A stretch of DNA of 34,590 bases from Kiritimatiellia bacterium (GTDB lineage Bacteria; Verrucomicrobiota; Kiritimatiellia; CAIQIC01; Lenti-01): the NCBI GenBank assembly GCA_017527155.1, contig JAFXQI010000024.1, positions 1 through 34,590 of the forward strand, in the 5' to 3' direction. Below are positions 14,155 through 21,762 of the stretch, one piece after another (positions within the stretch are counted from its first letter, which is position 1; each line of letters opens with the position of its first letter). The notes below the pieces were generated by a model. The model searched no databases, had not been told where the DNA came from, and worked only from the letters and a program-made list of their open reading frames with translations. The position numbers were made by a program, and so were the translations under genes.

Positions 14155-15065
14155 AACATCTCCCCGCCTTCCTCCTCGCCATCGCCCTGCCCCTGACCGC
14201 GGCGGCCGCGCCGCTGCGCATCGTCGCGACCACCTTCCCCGCATGGGACTGGGCGCGCCAGATCGCCCCCGATGCCGACGCAACGCTCCTCCACCGCCCC
14301 GGCGCGGACCTCCACGGATACGAGCCCACCGCGGCCGACCTGAAGGCCATCGCCGGATGCGACCTCTTCATCCACACCGGCGGCGAGTCCGACGCCTGGG
14401 TGCCGGCGGCGCTCGCCGTCGACGGCAACCCCGGCCGCCGCGTCGTCTCGCTCATCGCGGCCCTCGGCGGCAAGGCCAAGACCGAGCGCCTCGAAGAAGG
14501 CATGGAAGCGGAAGAAGAGGAGGACTCCCCCGCCCCCGACGAACACGTCTGGCTCTCCCTCCGCAACGCGCAGATCCTCGTCCGCGCGATTGCCGACGCC
14601 ATAGCCGCCGCCGACCCCGATGCCGCCGACGCCTGCCGCGCCCGCGCCGAACGCTACGCCTCCTCCCTCGCGGCCCTAGACGCCGAATACACCGACGCCT
14701 TCGCCCGCGCCCCCCGCCGCACCCTCCTCTTCGCCGACCGATTCCCCTTCCGCTACCTCGCCGACGACTACAACCTCGAATGCATCGCCGCCTTCCCCGG
14801 ATGCTCCTCCGAGTCCGCGGCCAGCTTCCGCACCATCGCGACCCTCGCACGCAAGGTGGACGATCTGGGACTGACGACCATCTTCACGTTGGAAGCCCCC
14901 TCCGGCCACCTCGCCGAGACCGTGCGCGACGCCACCCGCGACCGTGACCAGCGGATCGTCGCGCTCGACTCCATGCAGACCCTCCCGTCCGGCTGGCAGG
15001 ACCGCTCCTGCTTCGACATCATGGGCGGCAATCTCCGGACAATCCACCAATCCCTCACCGACTGA
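14151..15065 (+). CDS. znuA: Zinc ABC transporter substrate-binding protein
   Basis: A 304-residue periplasmic or surface zinc-binding protein of the cluster A-I type. It has a signal peptide with likely cleavage after AAAA at residue 20. Ligand candidates are His-55 (DLHGYEP), His-132 (DEHVWLS) and the region LLFADRFPFRYL (193-203), where the third histidine of classical ZnuA is replaced by Asp-196, as in a subset of homologues with the ADRFPFRYL and AAFPGCSSES signatures. Glu-248 in LEAPSGHL may complete the site. The mobile loop before His-132, usually His-rich, is here Glu-rich (EEGMEAEEEED). AAAGGAAA before the ATG is a good ribosome binding site. It delivers zinc to ZnuB/ZnuC encoded next. 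Confidence 0.93.
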   Translation: MKHLPAFLLAIALPLTAAAAPLRIVATTFPAWDWARQIAPDADATLLHRPGADLHGYEPTAADLKAIAGCDLFIHTGGESDAWVPAALAVDGNPGRRVVSLIAALGGKAKTERLEEGMEAEEEEDSPAPDEHVWLSLRNAQILVRAIADAIAAADPDAADACRARAERYASSLAALDAEYTDAFARAPRRTLLFADRFPFRYLADDYNLECIAAFPGCSSESAASFRTIATLARKVDDLGLTTIFTLEAPSGHLAETVRDATRDRDQRIVALDSMQTLPSGWQDRSCFDIMGGNLRTIHQSLTD

Positions 15066-15070
15066 CCGCC

Positions 15071-15841
15071 ATGCCGTCCTCCCCCCTTCTCCAGTGCATT
15101 GGCCTCGTCGCGACCCGCGGCGCGCGTCCGTTGCCGCCGTACCCCGACTTCCGCATCGATCCCGCCGATTTCCTCTGCATCATCGGCCCCAACGGCTCCG
15201 GAAAGACCACCCTCCTCAAGCTGCTTCTCGGCCTCCTCCCGCCAACGTCCGGCCGCATCGACCTCTCGCCCGCCCTGCGCGCCGGCGGCATCGGCTACCT
15301 TCCCCAGCAGCCCCCGCTCCGGCGCGACTTCCCGGCATCGGTCCGCGAAGTCGTCCTCTCCGGCGCCCAGTCCCGCCGCGGCTGGCGCCCCTTCCACTCC
15401 CGTGCCGACCGCGCCGACGCCGCGCGCGCCATGGACCGGCTCGGCATCGCCGACCTTGCCCGCCGCCCCTACCGCGAACTCTCCGGCGGCCAGCGCCAGC
15501 GCGTCCTGCTCGCCCGCGCCCTGTGCGTGCCGCACCCGCTGCTGCTGCTCGACGAACCCCTCACCGGACTCGACCCCGACGCCGCGTCCGCCTTCCGCAC
15601 CCTCCTCGACGCCGTGCACCGCGACGGTACCGCCGTCGCCATGGTCACGCACGACCTCGAAGCTGCCCGCCGTCCCGGCCGCCACCTCCTGCGCCTCGGC
15701 CCCGACGCCGCCTACGAGCGCGCCGACGCCGCCTCCCCGCATCCCCACCGCATCCTCCCCCACCAGCTCTGCTGCCACGGCGACGGCGCCCGCCCCCCCT
15801 GCGACTGCCCCGCCTGCCATCCGGAGGAGGCCGCGCCATGA
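15071..15841 (+). CDS. znuC: Zinc ABC transporter ATP-binding protein
   Basis: A 256-residue ABC ATPase that powers zinc import. It has Walker A GPNGSGKTT (39-47), Q-loop LPQQ (77-80), signature LSGGQRQR (137-144), Walker B LLLLDEP (157-163) and switch His-194. Unusual is the C-terminus: after the ATPase fold, residues 231-250 contain His-231, Cys-234, Cys-235, His-236, Cys-244, Cys-246, Cys-249 and His-250, a likely zinc-binding or sensing tail. It starts 5 bp after znuA and its stop overlaps the znuB start as ATGA. Confidence 0.93.
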   Translation: MPSSPLLQCIGLVATRGARPLPPYPDFRIDPADFLCIIGPNGSGKTTLLKLLLGLLPPTSGRIDLSPALRAGGIGYLPQQPPLRRDFPASVREVVLSGAQSRRGWRPFHSRADRADAARAMDRLGIADLARRPYRELSGGQRQRVLLARALCVPHPLLLLDEPLTGLDPDAASAFRTLLDAVHRDGTAVAMVTHDLEAARRPGRHLLRLGPDAAYERADAASPHPHRILPHQLCCHGDGARPPCDCPACHPEEAAP

Positions 15842-16674
15842 TGGATACCCTCCTCGGCTACCTCGCGTTCCCCTTCGTCCAGCGCGCCCTCGTCGCGGGG
15901 ACCCTCATCGCCCTGTGCGCCTCCCTCCTCGGCGTCCCCCTCGTGTTGCGGCGGCTCTCCTTCATCGGCGACGGACTCTCCCACGTCGCGTTCGGCGCGA
16001 TGGCCGTCGCCGGCGCCCTCTCCTTCGCCGGGAACCTCCCCCTGAGCCTGGCCGCAACCATACTCGTCGCCATCCTTCTCCTCCGCCGCGGCCCCGGCGG
16101 CGACCGGGTGCGCGGCGACGCCGCCCTCGCGATGCTCTCCGCCGGCGCGATGGCGCTCGGCTACCTGCTGATGGCGGTCTTCCCGTCCTCTTCCAACCTC
16201 TCCGGCGACGTCTGTTCGACCCTCTTCGGTTCCGCCTCCATCCTGACCCTCACTCCCGGCGAAACCCGGACCTGCGCCGCCCTCGCCCTCGCCGTCGTCG
16301 CATGCCATCTCTTCGCCTACCACCGGACCTTCGAGACGGCCTTCGACGAAGAATACGCCCGCGCCTCCGGCCACCGCTCCGCCCTGGCCGACACCCTGTC
16401 CGCGGCGGTGATCGCCGTCGTGATCGTCGTCTCCATGCGCCTCGTCGGGGCCCTGCTCGTTTCCGCGCTGCTCGTCTTCCCGGCCGTGACCGCGATGCGC
16501 CTGTGCAAATCCTACCGCGCCGTGACCCTGGCCGCCGCCCTCCTCGGCACCCTCGGCGCCCTGGCGGGCCTCCTCGCCGCCATCCTGGCCGGCACCCCCG
16601 TCGGCCCGACCATCGTCGCCGTCAACCTCCTCCTCTTCGCCGCCTGTTCCCTGGCCGCCCGCCTCCGCGGCTGA
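15838..16674 (+). CDS. znuB: Zinc ABC transporter permease
   Basis: A 278-residue inner-membrane permease of the ABC-3 family with about eight hydrophobic segments. The family cues LVLRRLSFIGDGLSHVAFGAM (about 37-57) and SMRLVGALLVSALLVFPA (about 201-218) are clear. The loop between them with DEEYARASGH is the expected coupling region for the ATPase. GGAGGAGG lies 8 nt before the first ATG; a second ATG follows immediately. It is the last gene of the zinc operon. Confidence 0.93.
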   Translation: MMDTLLGYLAFPFVQRALVAGTLIALCASLLGVPLVLRRLSFIGDGLSHVAFGAMAVAGALSFAGNLPLSLAATILVAILLLRRGPGGDRVRGDAALAMLSAGAMALGYLLMAVFPSSSNLSGDVCSTLFGSASILTLTPGETRTCAALALAVVACHLFAYHRTFETAFDEEYARASGHRSALADTLSAAVIAVVIVVSMRLVGALLVSALLVFPAVTAMRLCKSYRAVTLAAALLGTLGALAGLLAAILAGTPVGPTIVAVNLLLFAACSLAARLRG

Positions 16675-16718
16675 CCCCTGACCTCCCCGCCATGCCCCCC
16701 TTGCCTCCGTTCCCATCT

Positions 16719-16783
16719 ACATTTGAGATTACGGAAAACCACCATGTTTCCCCATGTTTTTCCACCATTCTCCCCTCCATGAA
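16719..16783. repeat. Repeat F, copy 2
   Basis: The sequence runs from CATTTGAGATTACGGAAAAC to CTCCCCTCCATGAA and lines up block by block with 6955-7016. It lies between znuB and the next operon. Confidence 0.65.
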
Positions 16784-16893
16784 CACGTCCTCCCGCCGCC
16801 GCCCGCCACTTTTGCCTTTTGCGGGGCGGGGGGCTCTGCTAGAGTGCAGACCGTGACAGCCCAATCCCAACCCATTTCGACGAAGGAGGCCCC

Positions 16894-17616
16894 ATGCAAC
16901 TGACCGTCAAGGAAGCGGCGAAGGAACTGAACGTGGCGGAAAAGACCGTCTACCGCTGGATCCAGTCCGGCGGCCTGCCCGCCTACCGCGTCGCCGGCGA
17001 ATACCGCATCAACCGGGCCATGCTCTACGACTGGGCCAGCTCCCGCAAACCCGCCGACGCCGCCCTCCCCCCGCCGCCCCCCGCCGCCGCGTCCCCCGCC
17101 GCCGCCGACGGTTCCGCGCCGGCCATCCCCGCCCCGCAGCCCGCCGCCATGCCGCCGCTTTCCGCCGCACTGGCCGCCGGCGGCATCCGCCACGGACTGG
17201 CCGGCGACGACAAGCCATCCGTCCTCAAGGCGGCCGTCGAAGCCCTCGATCTGCCCGCGCACGTCAACCGCGACTTCCTGGTGCAGGCCATCCTCATGCG
17301 CGAGCAGCTGCAATCGACCGGCATCGGCGACGGCGTGGCCATCCCGCACGTCCGCAATCCGGCCGTCCTCGAACTCGTGTCCCCGCAGGTCGCCCTCTTC
17401 TTCCTCGAAAAGCCCATCCCCTTCGACGCCCTCGACGGCAAGCCCGTCCAGGCGCTCTTCATCCCGCTCTCCCCGAACGTCCGCACCCACCTGCATCTGC
17501 TGGGCAAGATCGCCTTCGCCCTGCGCAACGAGCACGTCAAGGAACTCGTCGCCCGCGCCGCCCCCGCCGAAGAACTCCTCGACGCCTTCCGCGCCCTCGA
17601 ATCCGCCAACGCCTAG
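16894..17616 (+). CDS. Helix-turn-helix protein fused to a PTS EIIA (fructose/nitrogen-type) domain
   Basis: A 240-residue fusion. Residues 1-50 form an excisionase/MerR-like helix-turn-helix (LTVKEAAKELNVAEKTVYRW, then GGLPAYRVAGEYRI). Residues 52-90 are a Pro/Ala linker. Residues 105-235 form a type 2 EIIA domain with the phosphorylatable His-152 in GVAIPHVRNP. PtsN- and fructose-type EIIA domains accept phosphate from HPr, so DNA binding may respond to the phosphorylation state of the PTS; this is inference. The start has AAGGAGG 5 nt upstream. A small gene of unknown function follows after 10 bp. No permease is nearby, which favours a regulatory rather than a transport role. Confidence 0.88.
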   Translation: MQLTVKEAAKELNVAEKTVYRWIQSGGLPAYRVAGEYRINRAMLYDWASSRKPADAALPPPPPAAASPAAADGSAPAIPAPQPAAMPPLSAALAAGGIRHGLAGDDKPSVLKAAVEALDLPAHVNRDFLVQAILMREQLQSTGIGDGVAIPHVRNPAVLELVSPQVALFFLEKPIPFDALDGKPVQALFIPLSPNVRTHLHLLGKIAFALRNEHVKELVARAAPAEELLDAFRALESANA

Positions 17617-17626
17617 GAGCCCCCCC

Positions 17627-17944
17627 ATGGATACCGCCCGCCTCCAGGAAAAGGAAACCCTCTACCGCAAGGCCCTGATGCCCCTGATGTCGCACCTGAT
17701 CAAGAACGCCGAGAAAATCCCCGAGGCGACCCTGGCCGCCGCGCTGGACTTCGAAGCCTTCCGCTGGTCCAAGCTCCCGGCGGACGAGAAGCGCACCCGC
17801 CTGGCGGCCGTCCGCAACGAGACCGCCACCCCCGGCTCCCGCATCGAAAAGCACTTCGCCGAGTACCCCCATCCCTTCAGCAAGCAGCTCTACGCCGACT
17901 ACCTCCTCGCCCTCCGCGAATACGCCTCCGCCCTCGGCCTCTGA
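17627..17944 (+). CDS. Hypothetical 105-residue protein
   Basis: An all-helical-looking small protein with balanced charge, lacking signal peptide or membrane segment. Recognisable stretches are LMPLMSHLIKNAEKIPEA (18-35) and KQLYADYLLALREYASAL (86-103). It lies 10 bp after the EIIA fusion with a GGAG close upstream, so it is probably co-transcribed. I do not recognise a family. Confidence 0.7.
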   Translation: MDTARLQEKETLYRKALMPLMSHLIKNAEKIPEATLAAALDFEAFRWSKLPADEKRTRLAAVRNETATPGSRIEKHFAEYPHPFSKQLYADYLLALREYASALGL

Positions 17945-18036
17945 CGCCGCCGGGGCCACCCCGGAGCGCACCCTTCCGCGCGTCCGCCGGAAAAGCGGCG
18001 CATCGCCCTCCTCCCCCCCGTACCCCGTTTCCCGCG

Positions 18037-18969
18037 TCACAGGTTCGTGAATGCGTTCCGCCGGACGATCTGGTATCCCTTGACCAGTTCCGCGATTGCC
18101 GCCTGCAGCGAAACCTGCGGCTTGAAGCCCGTCGCCTCGATCTTCGCGTTGCTCACGATGTAGTTGCGCTGGTCCGGGTCCTTGCCGATCGGCGACTCGA
18201 CGATGTGGAAGTCCGGCACCTGCTTCTTGATTTCCAGGCACAGCTCCATCTTCGAGAGGTTCGCGTCGCTGAGGCCCACGTTGTAGGCCTGGTTCTTCAT
18301 CGCGTCGAAGTGGTCCAGCGCGTGGATGAAGGCCGACGCAACATCGTGCACGTGGATGTAGTTGCGCTTGAAGTGCGACTCGAAGAGCACGATGAACCGG
18401 TCCGTCACCGCGCGGTAGGTGAAGTCGTTGACCAGCAGATCCAGCCGCATGCGCGGCGAGATGCCGCACACCGTCGCCAGCCGCAGGCTGATCGCGTGCC
18501 CCGTGGCCAGCAGCGCTTCCTCCAGCTCCACCTTCAGCCGCCCGTACAGCGACACCGGCCGCAGCGGCGTCTCCTCCGTGCAGTAGATGCCCTCCTCCCC
18601 CACCCCGTAGCCGCTGTTCGTCGTCGGCGACAGGATCATCTGCGAGGGGCTCGTCAGCCCCGCCAGCATCTTCACGGCGTCGAGGTTGATGGAGCGGGCC
18701 TCCTCGGGATGCATCGCGCACGCCGGCGCCCCGACCAGGCACGCCAGCGGGATGACCGCGTCCGCCTTCGCCACCAGCCGCCGCACGAGCGCTTCGTCGC
18801 GCACGTCGCCGCGCACCACGTCGAAGAGCGGATCGTGGCAGCAGTCCAGCAGCGACGTCTGCCCGTAAAGGAAACTGTCGAGCACGGTGACGCGGTGCCC
18901 GAGCGCGAGCAACCGCGGAACGAGGATGGAACCCAGATACCCGGCGCCGCCGGTGACGAGAATGTTCAT
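18037..18969 (-). CDS. NAD-dependent nucleotide-sugar epimerase/dehydratase (SDR family)
   Basis: A 310-residue extended short-chain dehydrogenase. The NAD-binding motif is GGAGYLG (7-13) after a first beta strand MNILVT, and the catalytic pair is Tyr-142/Lys-146 in YGRLK. The Thr/Ser region SPTTNSGYG (114-122) is the usual third catalytic segment. The length and the C-terminal NVGL and GYQIVRRN patterns fit UDP- or GDP-sugar 4-epimerases and related enzymes; the exact substrate cannot be read. The start at MNIL is chosen because the conserved dinucleotide fold begins there; 13 further in-frame codons upstream look noncoding. The gene is transcribed toward the EIIA operon. Confidence 0.9.
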   Translation of the reverse strand: MNILVTGGAGYLGSILVPRLLALGHRVTVLDSFLYGQTSLLDCCHDPLFDVVRGDVRDEALVRRLVAKADAVIPLACLVGAPACAMHPEEARSINLDAVKMLAGLTSPSQMILSPTTNSGYGVGEEGIYCTEETPLRPVSLYGRLKVELEEALLATGHAISLRLATVCGISPRMRLDLLVNDFTYRAVTDRFIVLFESHFKRNYIHVHDVASAFIHALDHFDAMKNQAYNVGLSDANLSKMELCLEIKKQVPDFHIVESPIGKDPDQRNYIVSNAKIEATGFKPQVSLQAAIAELVKGYQIVRRNAFTNL

Positions 18970-19013
18970 GCAATCAACCCTTTCCGGCCGCCTTCCCCGG
19001 CGGCCCACCCCGC

Positions 19014-19041
19014 ACTATACGCCCCTGCCGCCGTTTGGAAA
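19014..19041 (-). promoter_or_regulatory. Candidate promoter of the epimerase gene
   Basis: On the minus strand TTTCCA (19041-19036), a 16-nt spacer and TATAGT (19019-19014) lie about 45 bp before the ATG. The -10 matches five of six consensus positions. Confidence 0.5.
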
Positions 19042-19140
19042 CCCCAAATCCGACCCGGCGCCGTCGCCGGGTGCAGGGCCGATGGAGCGGTTTCAAAAAT
19101 GGTGTGGCTTCGATTCCTTGTCCCGTCCGGCATTTCCACT

Positions 19141-19207
19141 GCGGACGCGCAGAAGCGCGTCCCTCCCCGTGGAAAGCCCCCCGGGAGGGTCGCGCTTCCG
19201 CGCGACC
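19141..19207 (+). repeat. Hairpin-pair repeat C, copy 3
   Basis: GCGGACGCGCAGAAGCGCGT is followed by CCCTCCCCGTGG and then by GGTCGCGCTTCCGCGCGACC. It is the reverse complement of the units at 1518-1586 and 3867-3935, with a compensated change in the second hairpin (GGTCGCGC/GCGCGACC pairs perfectly here). Confidence 0.8.
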
Positions 19208-19366
19208 TTGTGGTTCAGAAACTGCCGGAAAGCCGCGCCAATGCCTTGAGAAAAAAAGACGACCTCCGATGGGGCCGTTTCCCTCTGCTGCCGCTCCGGG
19301 GCGGCATCTTTTTCCAACGGCAGGAAAGAACGGTCGTTTCCGATTGATTTTTTTGCACATTGTCCC

Positions 19367-19394
19367 TTGGCCCCCTTGACATGCGGTGTATAAT
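19367..19394 (+). promoter_or_regulatory. Promoter of rpoD
   Basis: A perfect TATAAT (19389-19394) is preceded after 16 nt by TTGGCC (19367-19372). The expected start is near 19401, giving a leader of about 28 nt with GGGAG before the ATG at 19429. Confidence 0.6.
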
Positions 19395-19428
19395 TGTAGG
19401 CTTGAACAGCGAGGGAGAATCGCAACAC

Positions 19429-21621
19429 ATGGCAACCAAGATGACGAAACCGAAAGCCACCCCATCCAACAAGACCGCGACCAAGGCCAAACCGGCCGCC
19501 GCGAAGCCGCGTCCTGCCCCGAAACCGGCGAAGGCGCCCGCCAAGCCGAAGCCCGTCCCGGCCAAGGCCAAACCCAAACCTTCCCCCGCGCCCAAACCGG
19601 CCGCCAAGGCCAAGCCCGCGCCCGCGAAACCGGCCGCCAAGCCCGCCAAGACTCAGACTCCGGCCAAACCGGCCCCCGCCAAGCGTCCCGCCCCGGCCAA
19701 GGCCCCTGCGAAGTCTTCCAAGCCGGCGGCCAAGCCCTCCGCCAAACCGGCTGCCAAACCGGCCGTCAAACCCGCCGCGAAGCCGGCGTCCAAGCCGGCC
19801 GTCAAGCCGACCCCGAAACCCGCGCCCAAACCGGCCCCCAAACCGGCCCCCAAGAAGACGGCCGATTCGGTTCCGCCTGCCCCGGCCCCCGCCCCGGCTC
19901 CGGCCCCCGCTCCCGCTCCCGCTCCGGCACCGACGTTGCCGCCGCCTTCCGACAACCGCGTCGACATCATGGCGATCCTGCGCCGCAACAACCTGATCAT
20001 GCAGCAGATCATCACCCTCGCGCGCGACCAGAACGGCCAGATTTCCTTCGAATCCCTCAACGAGATCATCCCGCCCGAGCTGACCAATCCCGACGCCCTC
20101 GACCAGCTGCTCGCGAAGCTCCAGACCCTGGACATCACCGTCACCCGCGACCTGCTGCCCTCCGACATCGAATCCACCGACCCCACCGCGCCGCCGCCCG
20201 CCCCCGAAGCGGACAAGGCGGACAACCCGGCGGACGTCTCGGTCATCGAGGACCCCGTCCGCATGTACCTCAAGCAGATGGGGCAGGTGCCGCTGCTCAC
20301 CAAGGACCAGGAAGTCGAGATTTCCAAGCGCATCGAGATGGCCGAGCAGAACGCCAAGCGCCTCATCCACCACTTCGCCTCCACCCACGAGGCGTACGCG
20401 GACATGGCCGACCGCCTCCAGACCTCCCGGGAGCGCTTCGACCGCATCATCTCCGACAAGAACGAGCAGTCCCGCGACGCCTACGTCGCCGGCCTGCCCA
20501 AGCTCCTCAAGGACCTCGCCCGCGTGCACGGCGAACTCGCCGAGCACTTCAAGGCCACCACCGTCGCCCGCCTGCCCAAGGCCGAACTCGCCCGCCGCCA
20601 GCGCCTCCTCGCCAACGCGCGCAACCGCCAGGCGGCCGTCTGCGAGAAATTCCTCTTCAAGCAGAAGGCCATCGAGGACTTCGCCACCCGCATCGACGAG
20701 ATCGACCGCGAGATGCGCGAACGCCTCCGCCTGGTACAGGAGGCCGAAGCCTCCGACCTGCCCGCCCCCCAGCGCACGCTCCTCGTGCGGGAAGCCCGCA
20801 AGAACCTCCGCCAGCTCGAAGCCGAGCAGTGCCTGGGCGCCGAGGACTTCATCGCCCAGCACGCCGAACTCAAGGACTGGCTCCAGAAGGGGCTCCGCGC
20901 CAAGACCGAGATGGTCGAAGCCAACCTCCGCCTCGTCATCTCCATCGCCAAGAAGTACACCAACCGCGGACTCTCCTTCCTCGACCTCATCCAGGAAGGC
21001 AACATGGGCCTGATGAAGGCCGTCGAGAAGTTCGAGTACCGCCGCGGCTACAAGTTCTCCACCTACGCCACCTGGTGGATCCGCCAGGCCATCACCCGCT
21101 CCATCGCCGACCAGGCCCGTACCATCCGCATCCCCGTGCACATGATCGAGACCATCAACAAGCTCATGCGCATCCAGAAGCGCCTCATCCAGGAGTACGG
21201 CCGCGAGCCCACCCCAGACGAGATCGCCGAGTCCATGAAGCTCCCCGTCGACCGCGTCCGCGCCGTCCTCAAGATGTCCCAGCAGCCCATCTCCCTCCAG
21301 AGCCCCGTCGGCGACAGCGAGGACACCCATTTCGGCGACTTCATCGAAGACAAGTCCGCGGAAAACCCCAGCGAAATGACGGCCTACAGCCTCCTCAAGG
21401 AACGCCTGCAGAACGTCCTCTCGACCCTCACCCCGCGCGAACGCGAAGTCCTGACCCTCCGCTTCGGCCTCAACGACGGCTATTCCCGCACCCTCGAAGA
21501 AGTCGGCAAGAAGTTCAACGTCACCCGCGAACGCATCCGCCAGATCGAAGCCAAGGCCCTGCGCAAGATGCGCCACCCCATCCGCATCCGCAAGCTCGAA
21601 GGCTTCCTCGAAAGCGACTGA
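19429..21621 (+). CDS. rpoD: Primary sigma factor RpoD with a histone H1-like N-terminal tail
   Basis: A 730-residue primary sigma-70. Residues 1-143 are almost only Lys, Ala and Pro in KPAAKPA-type repeats, followed by an Ala-Pro linker (149-168). Region 1.1 lies at about 176-240 and region 1.2 at 272-303 ([20 protein letters not shown]). The nonconserved region is about 305-490. Regions 2.1-2.4 span 494-571 with [17 protein letters not shown] and [12 protein letters not shown], region 3 about 573-645, and region 4 about 660-722 with the helix-turn-helix [18 protein letters not shown]. The ATG at 19429 is preferred to upstream in-frame ATGs because it follows GGGAG and lies downstream of the TATAAT box. 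The basic tail is not part of the normal family and may bind DNA or polyanions. Confidence 0.97.
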   Translation: MATKMTKPKATPSNKTATKAKPAAAKPRPAPKPAKAPAKPKPVPAKAKPKPSPAPKPAAKAKPAPAKPAAKPAKTQTPAKPAPAKRPAPAKAPAKSSKPAAKPSAKPAAKPAVKPAAKPASKPAVKPTPKPAPKPAPKPAPKKTADSVPPAPAPAPAPAPAPAPAPAPTLPPPSDNRVDIMAILRRNNLIMQQIITLARDQNGQISFESLNEIIPPELTNPDALDQLLAKLQTLDITVTRDLLPSDIESTDPTAPPPAPEADKADNPADVSVIEDPVRMYLKQMGQVPLLTKDQEVEISKRIEMAEQNAKRLIHHFASTHEAYADMADRLQTSRERFDRIISDKNEQSRDAYVAGLPKLLKDLARVHGELAEHFKATTVARLPKAELARRQRLLANARNRQAAVCEKFLFKQKAIEDFATRIDEIDREMRERLRLVQEAEASDLPAPQRTLLVREARKNLRQLEAEQCLGAEDFIAQHAELKDWLQKGLRAKTEMVEANLRLVISIAKKYTNRGLSFLDLIQEGNMGLMKAVEKFEYRRGYKFSTYATWWIRQAITRSIADQARTIRIPVHMIETINKLMRIQKRLIQEYGREPTPDEIAESMKLPVDRVRAVLKMSQQPISLQSPVGDSEDTHFGDFIEDKSAENPSEMTAYSLLKERLQNVLSTLTPREREVLTLRFGLNDGYSRTLEEVGKKFNVTRERIRQIEAKALRKMRHPIRIRKLEGFLESD

Positions 21622-21762
21622 ACCGTTTTCCCCGCGGCGCGGAACCCCGGTTTTCCGCCCCACCTCCTTCCGCTGGCGGCAGGTGGATTCCGGCAGGCCC
21701 GCTCCGCGCCCCCATCCCGAAAACCACAGGGCGACAGACCACAACGAATGGAGACAGGCCGA

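Larger units (their letters stand above)
18970..19428. other. 459-bp divergent intergenic region between the epimerase gene and rpoD
   Basis: It contains the epimerase promoter on the left, hairpin repeat C (19141-19207) in the middle, and the rpoD promoter and ribosome binding site on the right. The segment 19230-19375 is AT-richer and holds no gene that I can support. Confidence 0.7.

Noticed and set aside
19376-19394. TTGACA just before TATAAT upstream of rpoD as a promoter pair
   Set aside because: The spacing is only 7 nt. The TTGGCC at 19367 with a 16-nt spacer is the more plausible -35.
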